Source of the DNA: Zanthoxylum bungeanum
Taxonomy: Eukaryota > Streptophyta > Magnoliopsida > Sapindales > Rutaceae
Reading direction: 5' to 3'
Length of the DNA stretch: 64,000 nt
Assembly: GCA_019454045.1 (NCBI GenBank)
Contig: SKCR01029100.1
Span: forward strand, 124,001-188,000
Shown here: in pieces, positions 44,441 through 56,102 of the stretch
Layout: every line of letters starts with the position of its first letter
Numbering within the stretch: position 1 is the stretch's first letter
The notes under the pieces: generated by a model
What the model was told of the DNA's origin: nothing
Seen by the model: the letters and a program-made list of their open reading frames with translations, nothing else
Databases searched by the model: none
Translations under genes and position numbers: made by a program

Positions 44441-46090
44441 CACTTGTACGTGTTATGGAAGCGTAACATCATAGTTCTCATATATTTAAGTATTGGATAC
44501 TTATGCAAGTGTGATAGGAGGTTATGTTTACCGATGGTACGGAAACAGCTTCGCTCTGGATAGACCCCACGGAATACCATTGGTAGTATGACTATGTGTC
44601 TATGGGAATCTGCATCAGGGTAGGTGTATTTGGTCTTAACCTGAGACTTGCATCGCTCGTACTTGCGACAATCAATACGCTTTGGTTTTGGTCGTCTAGG
44701 ACTTTAACAGGTTCTGCGTACGCCTTTTCTGGATTTATTGAGAATCGTAGTGTATTGGGTGTGATGTCAAGACGGAAGTATCATTTCAGTCATATGAAGA
44801 TGATGATCACACATGGATACAGAACTAGTACTCTAATGGGTTGCAACCAACGGGATAATATGACATGGTCATGATTATCCGATTAAAGAGACTAGTTGCT
44901 TGTGATCCGATATATGCTTCGTACGGGCAGACATTATTTCAGCCCTAGGCCTAGCATATGACATCCAATACTGGATTGTAATACGCAATACTACGTATAC
45001 TACGCCTGACATAGATTATATATTCCTTTAAGAATATTTCTGGAGAATTGGTTAGGCACGGTGCTTTGCTAGAAGCCAACCATGTCTCGTAAATCGGTAA
45101 AAACATGGTACGAGGTACACATGTGTTCGGATAGTCCGACGACCGGATTTACTGCCAACATATCCAGGGATCTCATGGGTCGCTTCCCGAAGATTCACCG
45201 ATGACGTATGATTCGAACATAACTAATCTAGGATTAATTATGGAGAGATTTTATCTAGGATAAAATACTATTTGAAGAGAGAGAACGATTAATTTGGAAT
45301 TAATCGATAAAATATTATATTTGATATATTAAATGAAATTAGATTTCATAACGGAATTAAAATTAGATTTTAATTCGGGCGAACGAGTTAATTTAGAATT
45401 AATTCGTTAGCGACGTGAATAGTATTTTTACTAGGCATAATTATTTAATTAAATTTGATTTAATTACGTCGCAACGGAAAATTCGTTAATTCGGAATTAG
45501 CGAACCCGAGCCCGGGATATGTTGCGGGCCCACTCAGATTTTGAATCAAGTGGGGCCCACATGTCACATCACAAGTCACATCACTTGTCACTTTGTTCAC
45601 TTTATTATGATGGAAGTTAGTGAAGACTTGTAAATTACTCAAGGTGATGACTTGATTGACATATACCAAATGTTGGATATTTGGTATATCATAGATTTTC
45701 TTTTGAAAATTGAATCACAAAAACTTCATCACTCTCTCTCTCCCTCACGGCATTGCTCAATTTTTCTCTCTAAAATTTGGCTTGGCCGAATTCAAGAAGA
45801 AGAAGAAGAAGAAAAAAAATTGTGGCAATTTTTCTAAATGCTAGCACACCAAAGGAATCATATCAAGATGTTAGGGAAACCAATCCCTTGAGCTTGGAAT
45901 CTCAATCACTTAAAGCTTGGAGATTGGAGATCTACTTCAAAGAGAAGCTTGGAGCATTTCAAAGAGGAAAAAGTCTTGTTATCAGCGCATCCTATATCCG
46001 ATCAAAGTGAGTTTATTTCCGCTATTCTCCTTTATGTATTCACATGTTTTATGCTTGAATTGATCTTGGGAACACCTTAGAAACCCAACA
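44441..46090 (+). mobile_element. D: 5' LTR, truncated at its 5' side
   Basis: Begins at the block CACTTGTACGTG, about 270 bp into the LTR as defined by G, and ends AAACCCAACA before the primer site. It contains the TNG inverted repeats (for example 45287-45307, 45356-45378, 45385-45411) and a conserved antisense frame that is broken here. Confidence 0.8.
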
Positions 46091-46091
46091 A

Positions 46092-46106
46092 TGGTATCAT
46101 GGAGCC
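46092..46106 (+). other. primer binding site of D
   Basis: TGGTATCATGGAGCC, one base after the LTR; a variant of the tRNA-Met site. Confidence 0.75.
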
Positions 46107-47204
46107 TATTTGAGCATGAAATATGATTAGGGTTTATATACTAAATTTGGGTAAATTTTATTTGAGCATGATTTAACCAAATTGTTTGTTTGAGTATGCT
46201 TGTATATGGATAACTTGGAGTTATATATGATCAAATTGATGAAAAACTAATTGGATTATTTTTCCCCAATTTGGGTATGTTGGTCGAATGTAGGATAAAC
46301 CCTAGGTCATGGTGATTTTGTTTTTTGAATCATTGGATGTGTTTAAAAGACATGGGATATATTGATTTATGATTTAATTGGATTGAAATCGAAATCGAAT
46401 ATAAAATCCTACCATTGCCGTGACCATCAAAGCATGAAAATGACTTGATTTTGTTTCAATAATGTTGGACATGTATTGATTATGAATAAGCATGATTAAT
46501 TGATTAGATTAGTATTTTGGAAATGTTAATTTAAATAGTTAATCATGGCTAAACACTTTAATTAATTAAATTGATAATTTTGGAAAATTAGAATTTAATT
46601 CATTGGGCTTAATTTGGAATTGGGCTTACAATGTTGTGTTTGGGCCTAATAGGCTTGGTTGGGCCAAGTTGGTTTAGGACAAATGGATTGGATCCAAATT
46701 GGGCCTAAACCATTCCATTAAGTCCAAACATAACAAATTGGCCTTTAAATATTTAATTGGGCCCAATGGGCCAAAATTGATTTCTTGGCAAATAGGGTGA
46801 TTCCTTAATTGGGACTTGGTATTTGGGTTTGACCCATATTAACCAAAGCCCATGCCTTAAGAAATTAATTGAAAGCCCATTGGACTTTAATTAAATAAAC
46901 ATTGGATGTTAATTGGGCTTTGAGACCCATTAAGATTAGATTTAGAATCTAAGTCGTAAAGGCGCATTAAAAAATGTAATTATTTAATTTGGAATTAAAT
47001 ATAGAATTAGTATTGAATAAAAATTAAATTAGATTTAAATTGTAGTTCGATATAATTCAAGAATTCGTACTTTGAGTATTTATTCTTAAACGAGTTGGAC
47101 TCGCGCAAATCAAATCGTTGTTTAAACATTGGATGATCACTTTATTCAAAGATTAATTAATTGGATTAGATTGATTGAATAACATGCTTTGTGTGAATAC
47201 ATGG
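46107..47204 (+). other. D: leader, first part
   Basis: AT-rich, aligns with 16183-17705 of G with a shorter start; no gene. Confidence 0.7.
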
Positions 47205-47209
47205 ATGTG
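47205..47209. repeat. target-site duplication ATGTG, left copy (E)
   Basis: Repeated at 54355-54359. With one copy removed the flanks read like the uninterrupted leader of G near 17705. Confidence 0.8.
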
Positions 47210-47869
47210 TGTGGATGCTGGATTTCGACCGAGGTCCACAATCAGAATTTGTAGGTTGGGGGCATTAGCGATCCTGCAAGACAAAGGTAGAGTGAGCGGG
47301 AGTATACTGCCCACCGGTGTGGTGGGTGCCGGGGGCACTCCGACGCCCAAGTCAGTAGTATGAAATGAGCAGTAAATATGTAAATGTGAAAAGCAAGGTT
47401 TGATGTTACCTTGACCTCTCTGGGTGGCCGTGAGGGCGGTGGTAAGTGTATCAGGGGGATGGAGAGTTCTGAGAGAGCTTGTGTCAGAGAGTGTAAGCTA
47501 GTAAGAGAGCCTTCTCGAGAGTTGAGAATCTCTTCCCTTTTATAGATTGAAGGAAGTCACTTTACAGTTGGAATATAAGTTGTACACGTGATGGTGGGAT
47601 CTACAATGTGCTGAAGTCTCTGATGATAGGACCCACAACATGTTCAATACTATCTTTCGATAATGAAGAATCTTAGCATGTGAATTTATGCTTTACGCTA
47701 GAAAAAATGAGGGAAGAGTGGTTGATGAGTTATCCGTAAGCATGTGGCGTGATTATAATTCAATAATGCTAGGTTTTATGGGTTTGATTTTACACTCTTG
47801 GGCCTTACTTACTGTAGGGTTTTAAACTGTAAAGACGATTTTACCCTTGGCCCAAATTTGGCCCATACA
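47210..47869 (+). mobile_element. E: 5' LTR
   Basis: TGTGGATGCTGG to GGCCCATACA. It carries a GC-rich block (GTGGGTGCCGGGGGCACTCC) near 47325 and a possible TATA box TTTTATAG at 47538-47545. The first two bases were set by the ATGTG target repeat, because the 3' LTR reads TATGG there. Confidence 0.85.
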
Positions 47870-47880
47870 GTTTGTCCCCT

Positions 47881-47915
47881 ACTCTCTAAGTCAAGAAGTT
47901 CTTGATTTAGAGAGT
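47881..47915 (+). repeat. strong hairpin just inside the 5' LTR of E
   Basis: Arms of 16 bp (ACTCTCTAAGTCAAGA with its partner) around AGT. The only non-Watson-Crick position is a G opposite T, which pairs as G-U in RNA. It begins 12 bases after the LTR end, where a primer site would be expected; no clear tRNA match is seen. Confidence 0.7.
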
Positions 47916-48179
47916 ATTTTATACGTGTCGAACGAAACAAGATGTAAGAGTGCCAGTTGAGAATGCATAGTTCATGTTACATACGATAGAGAGAATTCAA
48001 TGTCTTTTAGACTAAGAGTAGTCTAAGTCTTCAACTTGGCTGGGCATGAGCCATGGGATATCCTCGGTCGACTGAACAAGATAAAGGTCAGGACAATTTC
48101 AATATTACTGGTCAATGACCATGAGAGTCTTCAAATTTTTCATGACCAGATGAAGGTCATATGCTGAACTTGACTCGTC

Positions 48180-48560
48180 ATGAGCCACGAGGGATGTCCC
48201 CAGTCGACTGATCCAGATGAAGATCAGGATAATCAATTGACTCTTTATGAGCCATGTGGGATGTCCCCAGTCGACTGATCCAGATGAAGATCAGGATAAA
48301 CAATTGACTCTTTATGAGCCATGAGGGATGTCCCCAGTCGACTGATCCAGATGAAGATCAGGATAAACAATTGACTCTTTATGAGCCATGGGGGATGTCC
48401 CCAGTCGACTGATCCAGATGAAGATCAGGATAAACAATTGACTCTTTATGAGCCATGGGGGATGTTCCCAGTCGACTGATCCAAATGAAGATCAGGATAA
48501 ACAATTGACTCTTTATGAGCCATGGGGGATGTCCCCAGTCGACTGAACCAGATAAAGGTC
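48180..48560 (+). repeat. E: 67 bp tandem array, six units
   Basis: GTCGAC recurs at 48203, 48270, 48337, 48404, 48471 and 48538, exactly 67 bp apart. Each unit has GGGATGTCCCCAGTCGACTG and then CTGATC/GATCAG arms around CAGATGAA. The units are almost identical. Confidence 0.92.
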
Positions 48561-49070
48561 AGGATAATCCCCATACTACGGGTCAAAGGACCAGGGGAGT
48601 TTACAATATCGTCTGACCAGATGAAAGTCAGGTCTTCAACTTGACTCTACATGAGCCAATAGGGGATGTCCCCGGTCGACTGAACCAGATAAAGGTCAGG
48701 ATAATCCCCATACTACGGGTCAAAGGACCAGGGGAGTTTACAATATCGTCTGACCAGATGAAAGTCAGGTCTTCAACTTGACTCTACATGAGCCAATAGG
48801 GGATGTCCCCGGTCGACTGAACCAGATAAAGGTCAGGATAATCCCCATACTACGGGTCAAAGGACCAGGGGAATTTACAATATATTCTGACCAGATGAAG
48901 GCCAGGTCTTCAATTTGACTCTTCATGAGTCAAATGGGGATGTCCCCGGTCGACTGAACCAGATAAAGGTCAGGATAATCCCCATACTACGGGTCAAAGG
49001 ACCAGAGGAATTTACAATATATTCTGACCAGATGAAGGTCAGGTCTTCAACTTGAATCTTCCTGAGTCAA
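48540..49070 (+). repeat. E: 137 bp tandem array, about four units
   Basis: GTCGAC at 48538, 48674, 48812 and 48949 (spacing 136-138). Each unit contains two GATGAA/GATAAA hairpins and GGGTCAAAGGACC. The unit is about twice the 67 bp one and seems to be an expanded relative of it. Confidence 0.88.
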
Positions 49071-50960
49071 ATGGGCATGTTCCATATGGAGGATGTTCCA
49101 TTGTCTTATGTATCAAGACGACCATACATATTGATAAAGGTACAAGGGAGTCTACAAATACTAGATCTGATGAAAGTCTAAGAAGATTTCATTCTACAAC
49201 ACTTGAAAAAGTACATCAGAGTTTACATTACCCGATGAAGGTCCAAGAAAGTCTACACACTCCACTATACCTAATGAAGGTACATGGGAGTCTACAGATT
49301 CCGTATATGATGAAGATCCACATGGGTCTTCATCCTTCATTCTACATGATTTAATATGAGTCAATGAGGATCTTTACTCTACTAGACCTGAAGAAGGTCT
49401 ATGAGAGTCTTTCCTTCTCATACTACTAGTTCTGATGAAGGTCCAGATACTACTGTCGAATGGACTATCAAACGGACCTGATGAAGGTCCATAAGGTACA
49501 GTTGGATGAACCTAAAGATTATCTATGAGAATCTTCATACTACAAGACCTGATGAAGGTCACGAGACTACTGTCGAATGGACTTGTCGAATGGACTTGAT
49601 GAAAGTCCAAATAATGAAATTACTTATTCTCTTGATGAGGATTTATGAGACTACGGTCGAATGGACTTGTCGAATGGACTTGATGAAAGTCCAAAGAACA
49701 TCACTTACTTTCTGGATGAAGGTCCATGAGACTACAGTAGAATGAACTTGAAGAATATCTGTCAAAGTCATCACTCTTCACACTTCTAGGATACTACAGT
49801 CGAATGGAGTTTGTCGAATGGACCTGATGAAGGTCCAAGGTCTTCACTCACTATACTAGAATTTGAAGAAGGTCTAAGATGCTACAATGGAATGAACTTG
49901 ATGAAAGTCATCACTCCTCACTCTCCTATGAGACTACTGTCGACTGGACCTGTCGAATGGACCTGATGGAAGTCCAAGGGGTCACGGTCGAATGAACCTG
50001 ATGAAGGTCCATGAGACTATGGTAGAATGAACTTGAATGATATCTGTCAAGGTCATTACTCATCACACTTCTACAATACTACTGTCGAGTGGAGTTTGTC
50101 GAATGGACCTGATGAAGGTCCAAGGTCTTCACTCACTATACTAGACTTTGAAGAAGGTCTAAGATGCTACAATGGAATAAACTTGATGAAAGTCATCACC
50201 CCTCACTCTCCTATGAGACTACTGTCGACTGGACCTGTCGAATGGACCTGATGGAAGTCCAAGGGGTCACGGTCGAATGAACCTGATGAAGGTCCATGAG
50301 ACTATGGTAGAATGAACTTGAAGGATATTTGTCAAGGTCATTACTCATCACACTTCTACAATACTACTGTCGAGTGAAGTAGTCGAATGGAGTTGAAGAA
50401 GGTCCATGAAGTTACGTTTGAATGAACCTGATGAAGGTTCATAGGAATCTTCATTCTACCTATCTATGAGACTATTGTCGAATGGACCTGATAAGGGTCC
50501 ATGAGACACTATCGCATGAACCTAATGAATGTCTATAAAAATCTTCACTCTACTAGACCTGACAAAGGCCCGAGACTACTGTCGAATGAAATTAATGAAG
50601 GTCCATGAAGCTATAGTCGAATGAACTTGGTCTAAGTCCAAATGAATCTTCATTCTACAAGACCACGAGACTATTTTCGAATGGACCTGATAAGGTTCAT
50701 GAGACTTTTCCAATGCTCTCAAGAGTTTATGGAAATCTATCCATAAAGTCTATAACGGATGATAATCTCCATACTACGTATGGAAATGATTACCCTAATA
50801 TGTAGTATGGAAGAAATTGATGCTTATCGATGTCATTACTAATTATACAATACTAGAATAAGGTCAATGATACTACAATGAAATGAACTTTGATGAAAGT
50901 CATATAGAATTTCCATACTACCTAAAGGTTGGTCGATTGGACCTAAAGGAGATCCATGGG
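49071..50960 (+). repeat. E: degenerate GATGA hairpin region with a 285 bp triplication
   Basis: Many copies of a CTGATGAAGGTC-like core with self-complementary flanks, mixed with GTCGAATGGAC. A 285 bp segment starts at 49741, 50026 and 50311 (the third is partial). Clear hairpins are at 49383-49401, 49546-49560, 49591-49609, 49819-49837 and 50422-50442. Short open frames here come from the repeats. Confidence 0.85.
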
Positions 50961-53680
50961 GGTTCTTCATACTACTAGGCATGATAAAATATTCTCTATG
51001 TAGCCTGAAATTGGCAATATTAAATCAACGTAGCATGGAGATGATGACTAACCTTTCATGTGATGAAATTCCACCTATGTTGTCTCGAGAGGGTGAGTAT
51101 CCTTCCATGTTTTATGAGCCTTCATGTAGTATGAACCATCTTTCTTATATCTGGACAGTGTACTTGTGGTGTAGCATGCAGTTTTGCTTTGATTTTTGTC
51201 TTGTCGAGTGACACATTCTCTTATTGTCAAGCCTTCATTTCTTTTTCTTGTCGAGGGACGCGTCCATTTAGTAACAAGCTTTTAATTGTGTCCAGTCGAG
51301 TGGCGCATATTCAGCTAGTGCCAAGATTTTGCATACATCAGGCTTTACTCTTTCTATTGTTATATAGAATGGTACGTCCTCTCCATGTAGTAGAATGTGA
51401 CAACTTTGGAGGTAGGTGTCTCAATCGTGTAGTTTGAAGAGGCATGTGGTGAATGATTTTCGTCTGGTTGTGAGAAGCAGGCTCGATCTTTTAAATTATC
51501 ATATACTGATTTCCCTACTATAATCAAGAGCATATGAGAGCTGAGCTAATATGCTGAATACCTAAAATGTATTGGAACCATCCTGAATAGATTGTCTGAT
51601 CGACTCAAGATTTGTCTTCTGTATGCTTATGGATTGGTTGCTTTATTTTCTGCCTGATGTCTTGGTTCCTGGACGATGTGGGACGCATTTCTTCACATAC
51701 TTGGGCAGCCACTCCTTGCAATATTCGATGTGGGATCTTATTTAGTTGATAAGTATCAAACCTGTGTGTTAAGAATTTGTGTTTTGGTCGGTTGGGCTTT
51801 AAAATTTGTTTTCTTGGATCTATTTTGACGAATTCCCTGGGTAGAGGGATTCTGGAAAAGGCTGGGTTTGAATGTTTAGGTCTTTGTTTGGGTTGGGTAT
51901 TGGCATGGTCACTTACATTGAGTGGGTTGCGAGTTGGTGAATTCGATTCTAAGACTGAGTGGGCCGGTGTTATGGACTATTTTTTTTATCTTAATTTGTT
52001 TGTTTGTTTGTTTTGAGATAAAGGGTAGCTTGATTCCCTCTCTCACATGGGTTGTTAAGATAAAGTTTCACTCTTCTCAATACATTTGTCTTCTTTCAAC
52101 GTGGGTAGCTGGAAAATGGTATCTCTCCTCACGCATTATCTTGTTCTTTGTAGTAGTTTCACGTGGGTCGTGTGAAAAACTTTGGCGTTTGGATTTTTGG
52201 GCATGAATGAGGTGGCTTTTGATTGATGTAGTATGCGTTTGGCGTGTGGTAGTATGGGGAAATGTGGTTTGTGGCAGTATATGCCAGCTGCTTGGTTGTA
52301 GGCTTTTGTTTTTTATAATGAACAAAGTTTGAGACCTAATATATGATTTGTACATGGCCCACGCACTATTCTTGTTTTAGTCAAATTTATGGGGCTGCTT
52401 TCTTCTTTTCTTCTTTTGGTCAAAATCTTCTTTGCTTTCTTTTTAATCTTCTCTCTCTGCCAATTCCCTCTTCTTTAGTCAAACAACAAAGCAAATCTGG
52501 TCCCACCATGCTTTCCTCTTTTTTCTTATTTTGGGCAAAGTTTTTTTTTTTTTTTTCACGCCAATTTCTTTTTTTTTCTTTTTCTTTTTTTTTTTTTTTA
52601 CGCCAATTTCTTTTTTTTTTTTTTGTAGCTTGGAGTAGATGGCCTCACTTTATCTCAACTATTTGTTGTTTATAAGGTTCCTTTTGTAGAGTGAAACTTT
52701 TCTTGGCACCCACGTGTAGCTTGATGGAAGGAATCTAGAGCATTTGGCACCTTTAGCTTTGGACTGCTTGCAATTCTTATTGGAGCCTACGATTTTTTTT
52801 TTTACCTGCCTCTTCATTGATCATTTTGGCCTAACTTTTAATTTTTTTTTTTTTTAGCATGCTTGATTTTTTGCAGTCTTCGTACGACTATGGACTACAT
52901 ATTGCAGAGTGCTTCATGCAAGTGTAGACTGGCAACTACGCATGTAAACAGTGGTTGTGTCCAGCTTCTTTCTTGTGTAAGAAACCATAATTGGCTTAGA
53001 CAGTGGGTTTTCATGTAGTCTGGAGAAGATGAAAAACTTTTCTTGTAGACTGGAGGAGATGAAAATCCTTCCACGTCCTCGGGAGGAGATAACAATCCTC
53101 TTTGCATTGCGTGAAGCAGATGACACACCTTTCATATCATATGAAAAAGATTGGAATTCATCTCTGTAGTATGATGAATATGGCTATCCTCCCACGTCTT
53201 TGGGAGCTGATGATTTATAGGGAAATAATGCTGAAGTTATCTCGATTTGGATTTTCCTTATTGGTAGTTTGATTCTAGGTAGACTGGAGAAGATTACTCC
53301 AACATTTCCATTCACATGGAAGATGTGTCTTGTCATGATAGGTCGGCTGAAGAAATGTGATGGTTTCTTTGGTGATTAAATGAATGGTCATTTGATGGTG
53401 AACTTTCACTTGCCATATTCTTGAATGCTTTTAAGAGATTGGGTTAATAAGATGGTTGAAAAGAGTTGTAGCCTCACGCCTTTGAGTGGCCGAAGAATGA
53501 ATTATGTTCCAGATACTATTGGAGATTAGTACTGGAATTTTACATGGATCAGTTTTAATCTTCCATTGATTGTAACTGTTTTGTAGAGTGGCTGATTATG
53601 CCACCATATGATCTGGTGTTTGTTTGTAAGGATTGTAGACTGAGGGGGTCTTTGCTTGGTATGAATCGCTAAGGCCCCAC
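50961..53680 (+). other. E: T-rich interior with minor repeats, no gene
   Basis: Three diverged ~55 bp units with GTCGAGTGACAC / GTCGAGGGACGC / GTCGAGTGGCGC (51200-51340), long T runs (52541-52558, 52568-52600, 52611-52624), and ~38 bp units with GTAGACTGGAGGAGATGAAAA (52970-53300). Open frames up to 110 codons (for example 52343-52675) are low-complexity and not credible. Confidence 0.6.
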
Positions 53681-53694
53681 GGTGGGCGCCAAAT
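53681..53694 (+). other. possible polypurine tract of E
   Basis: GGTGGGCGCCAAAT directly before the 3' LTR; purine-rich but imperfect. Confidence 0.45.
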
Positions 53695-54354
53695 TATGGA
53701 TGCTGGATTTCGACCGAGGTCCACAATCAGAATTTGTAGGTTGGGGGCATTAGCGATCCTGCAAGACAAAGGTAGAGTGAGCGGGAATAGACTGCCCACC
53801 GGTGTGGTGGGTGCCGGGGGCACTCCGACGCCCAAGTCAGTAGTATGAAATGAGCAGTAAATATGTAAATGTGAAAAGCAAGGTTTGATGCTACCTTGAC
53901 CTCTCTGGGTGGCCGTGAGGGCGGTGGTAAGTGTATCAGGGGGATGGAGAGTTCTGAGAGAGCTTGTGTCAGAGAGTGTAAGCTAGTAAGAGAGCCTTCT
54001 CGAGAGTTGAGAATCTCTTCCCTTTTATAGATTGAAGGAAGTCACTTTACAGTTGGAATATAAGTTGTACACATGATGGTGGGATCTACAATGTGCTGAA
54101 GTCTCTGATGATAGGACCCACAACATGTTCAATACTATCTTTCGATAATGAAGAATCTTAGCATGTGAATTTATGCTTTACGCTAGACAAAATGAGGGAA
54201 GAGTGGTTGATGAGTTATCCGTAAGCATGTGGCGTGATTATAATTCAATAATGCTAGGTTTTATGGGTTTGATTTTACACTCTTGGGCCTTACTTACTGT
54301 AGGGTTTTAAACTGTAAAGACGATTTTACCCTTGGCCCAAATTTGGCCCATACA
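53695..54354 (+). mobile_element. E: 3' LTR
   Basis: Second copy of the 660 bp LTR; it starts TATGGATGC (G to A at the second base). Confidence 0.85.
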
Positions 54355-54359
54355 ATGTG
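54355..54359. repeat. target-site duplication ATGTG, right copy (E)
   Basis: Partner of 47205-47209. Confidence 0.8.
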
Positions 54360-54880
54360 TTGTATGAATAATGTATATCAGATGGATATTATAAGGAAAA
54401 TGTCAATTTTGGAAATTATTGTAAATTTAGAATTTATTAAATTGGACCTGCGTGTCCAGCCTTATCTCTTGATTCTTTGTAATTCTCTTCTCACCTAATT
54501 CCCCTCAATGTTAATGAGGTTTCTTTAATTGTATTATGTAATTGGGTAGAAGTAAGAATAGTGCTAGCTGGAGAGAGGAAAGTGAGTGATTTGTTCTAGG
54601 AACAATCTGTGAGATATCCATCCGCATATCATTATTAATTTATTTAACGCGCTTTATTATGCTTTTAGAATGCATGCTTAAGGGTGTATGATGAGACCTA
54701 ATCAAAGATAATAAATTGGTTTCCAATTTACGTAAAAAACCCTCAACAAATATTAAGCGTTTTTTTTCCATTGAGTGATTCTTTCTCAAAATCCAAGATT
54801 GTCATTGGTTTGTTGGCCAAAGTCAAGACCTTTGTCCATCGCGGATGTGTTTGAATCATAAAGGCTTTGTTCCATATCGT

Positions 54881-55024
54881 ATGTCTTGTCCAAGTTGTGA
54901 TTTGTTAGCCAAAGTCAAGATCACTTCTTGTCCATCGACATCGATTACGAAGCTTTCCAAAGTCAATGGGTTCCGCTTAACTGGAATCATTAAGCTTGTT
55001 GTGCCAAAGCCAAGGCTTAGTTGA
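54881..55024 (+). pseudogene. leader ORF remnant of D (47 codons)
   Basis: From MSCPSCDLLAKVK to VVPKPRLS and stop, this matches the C-terminal half of the A1 and G leader ORFs. Upstream the frame matches B (WFVGQSQD...MCLNH) but is closed by a stop near 54773. On the opposite strand a frame open over 54856-55104 keeps a segment also found in G. Confidence 0.3.
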
Positions 55025-55359
55025 TTCAGAGGAAAAATGTTAGGAAAATATATTGGATATATTGGCATATATATTGTATATATGTTTCGGACTTGGAGGT
55101 CCACCTACCGGATCTAGGAATTGGATGAGATACAATTGATCTTAGAGATCTACCTAGTTAAATATCATACAGCTTGTTGGCCAAAGTCAAGGTTGTGTGT
55201 TATTTAACGGGATCCTAGCCCACTAGGAAACTAGGTTTCCCGAGTACTCAACAGAGGGTTAGAGGCTCGCCGAAAAATAGTGGGAGGCCAGTATTGAATT
55301 GGCAATTTCGTTCAAATACTTGACTTTACGCGCTTTCAAATTATTTCGTCAATTATATT

Positions 55360-55442
55360 TATTAGTTGGACTAATATTTTTTTATTTTTCTTGTAACAGT
55401 TAGACTGTACCCATACATCGTTAATTGAATAGTTTGACTATT
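55360..55442 (+). repeat. three TNG-spaced inverted repeats just before the D gag
   Basis: 55361-55375 (arm ATTAGT, spacer TGG; one more pair outside), 55396-55408 (ACAGT, TAG) and 55428-55442 (AATAGT, TTG). The order of arms matches those in B (11699-11715, 11666-11678, 11621-11635 read in reverse). Confidence 0.8.
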
Positions 55443-55484
55443 GCAATTAAGTTGACAGGAAAGTTAAACATTAGAGATATTACC

Positions 55485-56102
55485 ATGGGCGACAATGTCT
55501 TTAATGGCATAAACTTTCAAGATTGGGACATGAATATCAGGATTGTCCTGGGATCCGAGAAGTTGCTCTACACTATAGAGAGACCTCTTGGGCCTAAGCC
55601 TAGATCTGATCAGATAGTTGAGCTAGTGCTTTGGAAGACTCATAGTGATGACAACTTCACTGCTCAATCTATAATGCTTGTTACTATGACTCAAAAATTC
55701 CGTCGTCAAAACAAGGGATTGGATCCCTATCAGATGATGGCGAAGTTGCATGATCTTCATCGATCTAATCTTAGATCGCAGAGATATTAGTTACAGAAGA
55801 AGCTCTTTCGTGCTCGCATGTCAGAGGGTACATCTGTTGAGCACTATATGCAACAGATGATTGCTGACATTGAGCAGCTGGGACAGATGGGCATTGTCTT
55901 CGAGGCTGAGACTTCTATAGATTTGATCTTACATTCTCTCCCCAACACTTGGAGTGGGTTCATCATGAACTACAATATGATGAACCAAGACCAAACTCTT
56001 GGAGAGTTGATATCCACACTGCGTGAAGTAGAAAAAGAGCTCCTAAAGGGCAAGAAGCACGAGACGCACTTCGCTTCAACATCTCAGACTCTGAAGGCTT
56101 AG
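55485..56102 (+). pseudogene. D: gag, capsid part
   Basis: Starts MGDNVFNGINFQDWD (an upstream in-frame ATG at 55425 is also possible), then NIRIVLGSEKLLYTIERPLG, the copia gag N-terminus. A TAG at 55788-55790 interrupts it; in the same frame it resumes LQKKLFRARMSEGTSVEHY, then IDLILHSLPNTWSGF, and stops at TAG 56100-56102. Apart from these stops the frame is unbroken. Both stops are consistent with CAG changed to TAG. Gag would form the particle and bind RNA. Confidence 0.88.

Larger units (their letters stand above)
47210..54354 (+). mobile_element. E: non-coding LTR element built from repeat arrays
   Basis: 7145 bp with two 660 bp LTRs (47210-47869, 53695-54354) that differ at about six or seven sites by eye, and target repeat ATGTG. 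The interior (5.8 kb) has no gag or pol; it consists of tandem arrays with 67, 137 and 285 bp periods, then a T-rich region with more short repeats. This fits a large retrotransposon derivative (LARD) moved by another element. The orientation is taken from the LTR TATA box and purine tract and is less certain than the boundaries. Confidence 0.85.
54360..55484 (+). other. D: leader, second part
   Basis: Continues the D leader after E up to the gag start. It contains the leader ORF block (54881-55024 and upstream) and the TNG repeats at 55360-55442. No other gene. Confidence 0.75.

Noticed and set aside
44221..44466. 81-codon frame in a GC-richer stretch
   Set aside because: It crosses the junction between an LTR fragment and element D and has no recognisable domain.
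49500..50450. CTGATGA followed by a stem, as in a hammerhead ribozyme
   Set aside because: The hammerhead core needs GAAA after the second stem and a cleavage triplet; neither is found in the units I read. The repeats fit simple hairpins better.
52343..52675. 110-codon Phe-rich frame
   Set aside because: It is a translation of long T runs.
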